Part shown: piece by piece, positions 14,077 through 19,344 of the stretch | Layout of the letters: the number at the start of each line of letters is the position of its first letter | How positions within the stretch are numbered: position 1 is the stretch's first letter | From: Pseudomonadota bacterium | GTDB taxonomy: Bacteria; Pseudomonadota; Gammaproteobacteria; Burkholderiales; Burkholderiaceae_D | Assembly (NCBI GenBank): GCA_023422955.1 | Contig: JAFAGG010000117.1 | Location: 1 to 19,344 of the forward strand | DNA length: 19,344 bases | Direction: 5' to 3' | Notes under the pieces: generated by a model | Seen by the model: the letters and a program-made list of their open reading frames with translations, nothing else | Databases searched by the model: none | What the model was told of the DNA's origin: nothing | Translations under genes and position numbers: made by a program

Positions 14077-16202
14077 GCACCAAGAATCTATTAGTCGAAC
14101 TCTTCGTTGAAGAACTGCCGCCGAAGGCATTGAAGAAAATCGGCGACGCCTTTGCGCAAACGCTGCAGGCCTCGCTCAAGTCGCAAGGCTTGCTCGCCGA
14201 CGACACTGCGCTGACCTCGTTTGCTTCGCCGCGCCGCCTCGGCGTTCACCTGACCAAGGTCGCAGCACAAGCTGCCGACAAACCGGTGTCGCAGAAACTG
14301 ATGCCGGTCGCAGTCGGCCTGAATGCCGAAGGCAAGGCCACGCCGGCCCTGCTGAAAAAACTGGCAGCGCTGGGCGCGGATGAATCGGCGGTCGCCAGCC
14401 TCAAGCGCGAACATGACGGCAAGGCTGACATCCTGTTCTTCAACAGCGTAGCCAAGGGCGCAACACTCACCGAAGGCTTGCAGAAAGCACTGGAAGAAAC
14501 GCTGTCCAGGCTGCCGATTCCCAAGGTCATGACTTATCAACTGGCCGATGGCTGGAGCTCGGTGGATTTCGTGCGCCCGGCGCATGCGTTGCTTGCCTTG
14601 CATGGAGCGGACGTGGTGCCGGTGTCGGTACTCGGTCTTGAAGCCGGCAAGGTAACGCACGGCCATCGCTTCGAAGCGAAATCGGATTGCCTCGTCATTC
14701 GCGATGCCGACAGCTATGCCAGCCAGCTTGCCGACGAAGGCGCGGTGATTGCCGGCTTTGCCGAGCGCCGCGCTGAAATCGCGCGCCAGTTGCAGGCGGC
14801 TGCCGCGCAGGCGGGCGGCAATCTCACGCCTACCGACGATGAAGCGCTGCTGGACGAAGTGACCGGCCTAGTGGAACGTCCGAATGTCTTGATCGGCCAG
14901 TTCGAGGAAGCCTTCCTGGAAGTACCGCAGGAATGCCTGATCCTGACGATGAAGGCGAACCAGAAATACTTCCCGCTGATCGATGCGAATGGCACGCTGT
15001 CGAACAAGTTCCTGATCGTTTCCAATATCCGCCCGGCCGATCCGTCGGCCGTTATCGGCGGCAACGAGCGCGTGGTGCGTCCGCGCCTGGCCGATGCGAA
15101 ATTCTTCTTCGATCAGGATAGAAAGAAGACGCTGGAAAGCCGCGTGCCGGGACTTTCCAAGGTGGTCTATCACGGCAAGCTCGGCTCGCAAGGCGAGCGT
15201 ATCGAGCGTGTGCGTGCGATTGCGAAATGGGTAGCGAAACAGCTGGGCACCGATGAGCAGCTGGCGGACCGCGCCGCCTTGCTGGCCAAGGCCGACCTGC
15301 TGACCGACATGGTCGGCGAATTCCCGGAACTGCAAGGCATCATGGGCGGCTATTATGCGCGCCACGATGGCGAAGATGCGCGTGTGGCCGAAGCCATCGC
15401 CGAGCAGTACGTGGTGCGTCGTGACGATCAATCGCAAGCCACCAACCTGATTGCCGAATCACTGCTGATTGCGGACCGCATTGAAACGCTGGTCGGCATC
15501 TGGGCGATAGGGTTGAAACCCACCGGCGAAAAAGATCCCTTCGCCTTGCGCCGCCATGCGCTGGGCATCATCCGCTCGTTCGAGCTGTGCAGCCAGGCGG
15601 CTTCGCAGGCGGGCAAGAAGTTGGGGCTTCATTTCGATGCGCTGCTGCGCGAAGCGGCAAAAAGTTTCACCAGCATAGAAATCAAGAGCGACACCTTGAA
15701 CGAAGTGTCGGCCTTTGTCTTCGACCGCTATCAGAACCAGCTGGCGCCGCAGTTCGGCACGCAAGCCGTCGATGCTGTCATTGCGCTCGATCCTCCCTTG
15801 CATGAAGTCGTGCAGCGCGCGCGCGCAGTCGTCGAATTCCAGCGTCTGCCGGAAGCTGCACCGCTGGCCGCCGCCAACAAGCGTGTCGGCAATATCCTGA
15901 AAAAGGCAGACGGCGCTGTTGAAGCAAAGGTCGATATCGCATTGCTGAAGGAAGCGGCCGAAGTCGAACTCAACCAGGCACTGGCTAGCGTCAAGCCTCG
16001 GGCCGATGCCGCATTCGAGCAAGGCGACTACACGACTTCCCTGCAAGCGCTGGCAGCGCTGAAGACGCCGGTCGATGCCTTCTTCGACACGGTGATGGTG
16101 AATGCGGAAGATGCTGCGCTGCGCAAAAACCGCCTTGGTCTGCTGGCGACTCTGCATGAAGCGATGAATCGCGTGGCCGATCTGTCCAGGCTGGCCGCCT
16201 GA
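14073..16202 (+). CDS. glyS: Glycyl-tRNA synthetase beta subunit
   Basis: GlyS is the tRNA-binding subunit paired with GlyQ. The 709-residue product is slightly longer than the 689 of E. coli and appears complete. It starts NLLVELFVEELPPKALKKIG, the usual family opening, then has GWSSVDFVRPAHALLALHG and the TMKANQKYFPL block. The HD-like region follows (GGYYARHDGEDARVAEAIAE, then IADRIETLVGIWAIG). Next are KDPFALRRHALGIIR and a C-terminal anticodon-binding domain with DALR-like character (AFFDTVMVNAEDAALRKNRL). It overlaps glyQ by 4 nt. A GC-rich hairpin follows the stop. No frameshift or internal break was seen. Confidence 0.97.
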   Translation: MSTKNLLVELFVEELPPKALKKIGDAFAQTLQASLKSQGLLADDTALTSFASPRRLGVHLTKVAAQAADKPVSQKLMPVAVGLNAEGKATPALLKKLAALGADESAVASLKREHDGKADILFFNSVAKGATLTEGLQKALEETLSRLPIPKVMTYQLADGWSSVDFVRPAHALLALHGADVVPVSVLGLEAGKVTHGHRFEAKSDCLVIRDADSYASQLADEGAVIAGFAERRAEIARQLQAAAAQAGGNLTPTDDEALLDEVTGLVERPNVLIGQFEEAFLEVPQECLILTMKANQKYFPLIDANGTLSNKFLIVSNIRPADPSAVIGGNERVVRPRLADAKFFFDQDRKKTLESRVPGLSKVVYHGKLGSQGERIERVRAIAKWVAKQLGTDEQLADRAALLAKADLLTDMVGEFPELQGIMGGYYARHDGEDARVAEAIAEQYVVRRDDQSQATNLIAESLLIADRIETLVGIWAIGLKPTGEKDPFALRRHALGIIRSFELCSQAASQAGKKLGLHFDALLREAAKSFTSIEIKSDTLNEVSAFVFDRYQNQLAPQFGTQAVDAVIALDPPLHEVVQRARAVVEFQRLPEAAPLAAANKRVGNILKKADGAVEAKVDIALLKEAAEVELNQALASVKPRADAAFEQGDYTTSLQALAALKTPVDAFFDTVMVNAEDAALRKNRLGLLATLHEAMNRVADLSRLAA

Positions 16203-16208
16203 TGAAGC

Positions 16209-16243
16209 GGCGGCTGTCCGAGCGGCAGCCGCCACAGCCGCCA
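16209..16243 (+). repeat. GC hairpin plus tandem CAGCCGCCA repeat after glyS
   Basis: GGCGGCTG (16209-16216) pairs with CAGCCGCC (16226-16233) around a 9-nt loop, six bases after the glyS stop. The nonamer CAGCCGCCA then occurs twice in tandem (16226-16234 and 16235-16243), so the left arm has two alternative partners. A T-run (TTTTT) appears only at about 16257-16261, so intrinsic termination would be weak. Confidence 0.5.
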
Positions 16244-16276
16244 CAATCGTCGCGCCTTTTTGTCTGCATCTGTGGA

Positions 16277-16303
16277 TTGCAAAGCCGCAATCCCGGATAA
16301 TAC
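16277..16303 (+). promoter_or_regulatory. Candidate promoter before plsC
   Basis: GATAAT/TAATAC at 16296-16303 is a good -10 region about 90 nt before the plsC ATG. The best -35, TTGCAA at 16277-16282, is only 15 nt from TAATAC, so the match is imperfect. Confidence 0.35.
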
Positions 16304-16391
16304 GCGCTGCGGCAAACCGGCCCTCCCTGCTGTCACAATCATAAAACGGGATGCAGGCCGAGACTGTCGATACGACCTCACCGGAGTTTGC

Positions 16392-17144
16392 ATGTCCCGT
16401 TTCATCCTGTTCTTGCGCTCGCTGCTGTTTGCGCTGTTGCTGACCGTCGCGACCATAATCTGGGCGCTGATGTGCTTCGTGTTCGCACCGCTGCCTTATC
16501 GGCAACGCTATTACTGGACCACGCGCTGGAATGTATTCGTGATCTGGGCGGCCAAGGTGTGTTGCGGCATACGCTATCAGGTCAAGGGTATGGAGAATCT
16601 GCCGGATGGTCCTGCGATCCTGCTGTCCAAGCATCAGTCGGCCTGGGAAACTATTTTCTATCCCATGCTCATGCCGCGCCCGCTCGCTTTCGTATTCAAG
16701 AAGGAACTGCTCTACATTCCCTTCTTCGGCTGGGGCATAGGCCTGCTGCGCATGATACCTATCGACCGTTCGCGCGGACGCGATGCATTCTCGCAGGTCG
16801 TGGAACAAGGACGCGAGCGGCTGGCAAATGGGCAGTGGATCATTCTCTTCCCTGAAGGCACGCGCATTCCGCGCGGGCAGAAAGGCGTCTACAAGAGCGG
16901 CGGCACACGCCTGGCGGTTGCGACGCAAGCACCGGTGGTGCCGATTGCGATGAACTCGGCCGACTGCTGGCCGCGCAACGCCTTCATCAAGACACCGGGC
17001 CTGATCACCATCTCGATAGGCAAACCGATTCCTTCCGAAGGCCTCACCCCGGCAGAGTTGATGCAGCAGGTGGAAACTTGGATAGAATCCGAAATGCGCG
17101 TGATTTCACCCGCTGCCTATTCAGACACACGGAAATCCTCTTGA
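16392..17144 (+). CDS. plsC: 1-acyl-sn-glycerol-3-phosphate acyltransferase
   Basis: PlsC acylates lysophosphatidic acid to phosphatidic acid, the second acylation of phospholipid synthesis, at the inner membrane. The 250-residue product has an N-terminal membrane helix (about 8-33). The acyltransferase motif I appears as KHQSAWET (His81, Glu86), motif II around PFFGWGIGLLRMIPIDR, motif III as FPEGTRIPRGQKG (153-165) and motif IV as VVPIAMNS. Motif I is HX4E instead of the commoner HX4D; I recall this variant from other proteobacterial acyltransferases, so it is probably active. The ATG at 16392 follows GGAG at 16383-16386; the frame is open upstream but without family similarity. The last bases overlap the next gene. 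Confidence 0.93.
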   Translation: MSRFILFLRSLLFALLLTVATIIWALMCFVFAPLPYRQRYYWTTRWNVFVIWAAKVCCGIRYQVKGMENLPDGPAILLSKHQSAWETIFYPMLMPRPLAFVFKKELLYIPFFGWGIGLLRMIPIDRSRGRDAFSQVVEQGRERLANGQWIILFPEGTRIPRGQKGVYKSGGTRLAVATQAPVVPIAMNSADCWPRNAFIKTPGLITISIGKPIPSEGLTPAELMQQVETWIESEMRVISPAAYSDTRKSS

Positions 17145-18028
17145 AGAAGCTACTTCGCCCAACGCTCCCCGATCCGCACCAGCTAGCGCTTCAGTTGGAC
17201 TTCTTCCATGCCACGGCGTACACAGCGCCACCGGTGGATCAACCGGCGCCGCAGCCGGCACCGCCGGTACAACCGCCGATCACTACAGCCCCGCCGCTTG
17301 CTGCCGACAAGCGGCGCATCATGCTGGACGACTATCCGCTCGATTACACGCTACGTCGCTCCAAGCGCCGCTCCATCGGTTTTCTGATCGATGACGACGG
17401 CCTGCGCATCACCGCGCCCAAGTGGGTGACGCTGGGAGAAATCGAAAGTGCGATCCGCGAAAAGCAGCGCTGGATCTTCAGCAAGCTGACCGAACAACGC
17501 GAACGCGCATCACGCAGGCTGCAGCCGGAAATGACATGGCAGGATGGCGCGACGCTGCCCTACCTGGGACAGAAGCTTACGCTGCGTATTCAGCCGGCCC
17601 AGGCGGCCAACGTTTCCTATGACGCGGCGCGACTGGAACTCACGGTGTGCCTGCCGGCGGATGCCAGCGAGCAGCAATTGAAGGACCGTGTGCTGGGATG
17701 GCTGCAGAATGAAGCCACGCAGCTGTTTGCCGAACGCCTGCCGCTGTACGCGGAAAAGCTGGGCGTGCGCTATGCGTCGTTTTCACTTTCTTCCGCCAAG
17801 ACCCAGTGGGGCTCCTGCACCGCGGATGGCCGCATCCGGCTCAACTGGCGCCTGATGCATTTCCCGCTGGAGCAGATCGACTACGTGATTGCGCATGAGC
17901 TGGCGCACCTGCGCGAAATGAATCACAGCCCGCGCTTCTGGTCCACGGTGCAAAGCATCTTCCCCGAGTTCAAGACCGCGAGAAAAGCCCTGCGCGACCA
18001 TGCGCCGGAAACGCTGCCCAGCTTTTGA
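17141..18028 (+). CDS. YgjP-like metal-dependent hydrolase (M48/SprT-like, DUF45)
   Basis: This is a predicted zinc hydrolase of the YgjP/DUF45 group; the substrate is unknown. The 295-residue product has a ~55-residue Pro-rich N-terminal segment that looks disordered (PAPQPAPPVQPPITTAPP). The family core follows, beginning LDYTLRRSKRRSIGFLIDDD, with WVTLGEIESAIREKQRWI and KTQWGSCTADGRIRLNWRL. The metal site is HELAH at 252-256, followed by His262 (MNHSPRFW). The TTG at 17141 shares bases with the plsC stop (TTGA), giving tight coupling; a later ATG at 17321 would start just before the core and is the main alternative. A TTG at 17078 would run 67 nt into plsC and is unlikely. Confidence 0.88.
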   Translation: MKKLLRPTLPDPHQLALQLDFFHATAYTAPPVDQPAPQPAPPVQPPITTAPPLAADKRRIMLDDYPLDYTLRRSKRRSIGFLIDDDGLRITAPKWVTLGEIESAIREKQRWIFSKLTEQRERASRRLQPEMTWQDGATLPYLGQKLTLRIQPAQAANVSYDAARLELTVCLPADASEQQLKDRVLGWLQNEATQLFAERLPLYAEKLGVRYASFSLSSAKTQWGSCTADGRIRLNWRLMHFPLEQIDYVIAHELAHLREMNHSPRFWSTVQSIFPEFKTARKALRDHAPETLPSF

Positions 18029-18055
18029 CTTGTTTTCCTGTCCAGCTCGCACCGG

Positions 18056-18130
18056 CTTTTTTCTCTTTCTTTTTCTCTTTCTTGTTTCGCTTGTCCCCTC
18101 CTGCCCACCCTGCTCCTCCCTCGCCCCTCT
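18056..18130 (+). other. Long pyrimidine-rich tract in the 285-nt gap before the chemoreceptor gene
   Basis: In 75 nt only seven purines occur, and 18056-18083 is an uninterrupted run of 28 pyrimidines, T-rich at first and C-rich later. It begins 28 nt after the hydrolase stop. An unstructured C-rich, G-poor transcript would suit Rho loading, and no convincing intrinsic terminator was found here, so it may end the upstream operon. The rest of the gap holds the sigma-28 promoter and leader of the chemoreceptor gene. Confidence 0.5.
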
Positions 18131-18158
18131 GAAATTCCGCCATGTCCTCGATTGCCCC

Positions 18159-18185
18159 TAAAGTTAACAGGGTTAATGCCGTTAT
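18159..18185 (+). promoter_or_regulatory. Sigma-28 (FliA) flagellar-class promoter
   Basis: TAAAGTTA (18159-18166), an 11-nt spacer and GCCGTTAT (18178-18185) match the sigma-28 consensus (TAAAGTTT-N11-GCCGATAA) at 14 of 16 positions with exact spacing. It lies about 130 nt before a chemoreceptor gene, a standard member of the late flagellar regulon. The FliA assignment is by motif and target. Confidence 0.88.
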
Positions 18186-18313
18186 TTTTCTTTACCGTTC
18201 CTGCGTTTTAATTTGAGTACTGCTTCCCCGGACCGTACAGCGATGCCTGCCGCGCCCAAGGATCAATACAGACATTGCCTTGCCGAAGAGTCTTACCTGT
18301 TGAGGAGTTTTGC

Positions 18314-19344
18314 GTGTTAAAGAGTTTAACCATCAAATCGCGGCTGATTTTCCTCACCGGCTTTCTGTCGGTGCAGCTGGTTATCGGCGGCATCATCGGC
18401 CTGGTCAGCCTGCACAACACCAACGACACCATGAAATTCATGTATGACAACCGGCTGGTAGCGCTGGGCCAGGTGGATGAGGTCATACGCGGGATCATGG
18501 ACAACCGGTCGCTGATTGCAAATGCCATCCTGGGCAGGGAGGAAGACATCGACAGGCAGATGGATGCGGTGGAAGCGAACATGAAGCGCATTTCCGCAGC
18601 CTGGGAAAGCTATCTGACCACCGAGCTGACGCCGGAAGAAAAGCGCCTTGCCGAAGAATTCACGGCACGGCGCGATACCTTCATGCGTGAAGGAGTGAAG
18701 CCGGCCGTTGCCGCACTGCGCATCCAGGATGTTCCGCAGGCCGTCGCCCTCCTGAACGGACCGATCGCCGAACATTATCTGCCCGCCCGGGACAGCGTGA
18801 ATGCGCTCATTGAATTGCAACTCGATGAGGCAAGAAAAGAACAGGAAGCATCGCAGCAAATTTATGAATGGGTTTTCATGGCCTGTTCCGCCGGCATAGT
18901 GTTCGGCATCATCCTGGCGATACTGGTCAGCATCTGGATCATCCGCTCCATCGCAAGGCCGCTGGAAAGCGCGATCAAGGTCGCAGACAGCGTGGCAGCC
19001 GGCGACCTGACGCAGCGCATCGATATCGACTCCCGGGATGAAATCGGACAGCTGATGCAGGCCTTGAAACGCATGAACGACGGCCTGGTGCAAATCGTGT
19101 CGCAGGTCAGGACCAGCACCGATACGATTGCCACCGCCTCCGGCCAGATCGCTTCCGGCAATCTCGACCTTTCTTCCCGCACCGAACAGCAGGCCTCGTC
19201 GCTGGAACAAACCGCGTCATCGATGGAACAACTCACGTCCACCGTCAAGCAGAATGCCGACAATTCCCGGCAGGCCAACCAGCTCGCCGCCTCGGCATCC
19301 GACATCGCCGTCAAGGGCGGCGTAGTGGTGTCGGAAGTGGTGCA
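18314..19344 (+). CDS. Methyl-accepting chemotaxis protein, N-terminal part (3' end outside window)
   Basis: This transmembrane chemoreceptor controls CheA through its cytoplasmic tip; ligand unknown. The frame runs open to the window end (343 residues visible). A first membrane helix lies at about 9-33. A ~150-residue periplasmic domain follows with the pattern of a four-helix-bundle sensor (FMYDNRLVALGQVDEVIRGI near its start). A second helix is at about 188-210, then a HAMP domain (RPLESAIKVADSVAAGDLTQ onward, ~212-265) and the first methylation helix (SSRTEQQASSLEQTASSMEQ, ~287-306). The GTG at 18314 follows GAGGAG at 18302-18307. The sigma-28 promoter upstream places it in the motility regulon. 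The signalling tip and C-terminal pentapeptide, if any, are outside. Confidence 0.93.
   Translation, partial: MLKSLTIKSRLIFLTGFLSVQLVIGGIIGLVSLHNTNDTMKFMYDNRLVALGQVDEVIRGIMDNRSLIANAILGREEDIDRQMDAVEANMKRISAAWESYLTTELTPEEKRLAEEFTARRDTFMREGVKPAVAALRIQDVPQAVALLNGPIAEHYLPARDSVNALIELQLDEARKEQEASQQIYEWVFMACSAGIVFGIILAILVSIWIIRSIARPLESAIKVADSVAAGDLTQRIDIDSRDEIGQLMQALKRMNDGLVQIVSQVRTSTDTIATASGQIASGNLDLSSRTEQQASSLEQTASSMEQLTSTVKQNADNSRQANQLAASASDIAVKGGVVVSEVV

Noticed and set aside
16260..16391. Upstream in-frame extension of plsC as a possible gmhB remnant
   Set aside because: The translated segment shows none of the HAD-phosphatase motifs of GmhB, and plsC has a proper GGAG site and ATG at 16392.
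15459..16928. 489-codon open frame on the - strand opposite glyS and plsC
   Set aside because: It crosses two well-supported genes and their intergenic region, has biased low-information composition and no recognisable motif.

Overview
The window reads as ordinary, densely coded chromosome of a betaproteobacterium. It is probably an Oxalobacteraceae member close to Herminiimonas or Janthinobacterium. That assignment is inferred from protein flavour and from the gene order miaB-phoH-ybeY-corC-lnt-glyQ-glyS-plsC; no search was run. There are 17 protein genes (the first and last cut by the window edges), no tRNA or rRNA, no CRISPR array and no insertion sequence. Sixteen genes are on the + strand; one aminotransferase gene is on the - strand.

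Region 1 (1-1652) is the end of a tonB-exbB-exbD operon, the inner-membrane energy unit for TonB-dependent outer-membrane transport, closed by a hairpin. Region 2 (1701-4412) is a compact arsenic resistance operon, arsR-acr3-arsC-arsH, with its own promoter and a palindromic candidate ArsR operator. ArsC reduces arsenate to arsenite, Acr3 exports arsenite, ArsH probably oxidises trivalent organoarsenicals, and ArsR derepresses the set. Region 3 (4492-5873) holds a solitary phoU behind a well-formed PHO box, then a 104-residue protein I do not recognise with its own promoter. Placing a phosphate-starvation-controlled phosphate regulator directly after an arsenate (phosphate analogue) operon is the most suggestive arrangement here.

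Region 4 (5900-7585) is a strong bidirectional terminator, a convergent class V aminotransferase gene (serine/alanine-glyoxylate type), and a 404-nt divergent intergenic region with a palindrome. Region 5 (7586-13043) is the conserved tRNA/RNA/envelope housekeeping block miaB-phoH-ybeY-corC-lnt. Region 6 (13153-18028) is glyQ-glyS, plsC and a YgjP-like metal hydrolase. The heptose phosphatase gene gmhB, which I would expect between glyS and plsC from related genomes, is not there. Region 7 (18056-19344) is a long pyrimidine tract, a near-consensus sigma-28 (flagellar) promoter and the 5' two-thirds of a methyl-accepting chemotaxis protein.

I found no convincing undescribed multi-gene system. 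The items most worth a second look are the PHO box and phoU beside the ars operon, the small unknown gene at 5559-5873, the ArsR with a C-terminal Cys-Cys-x4-Cys sensor, and the missing gmhB.
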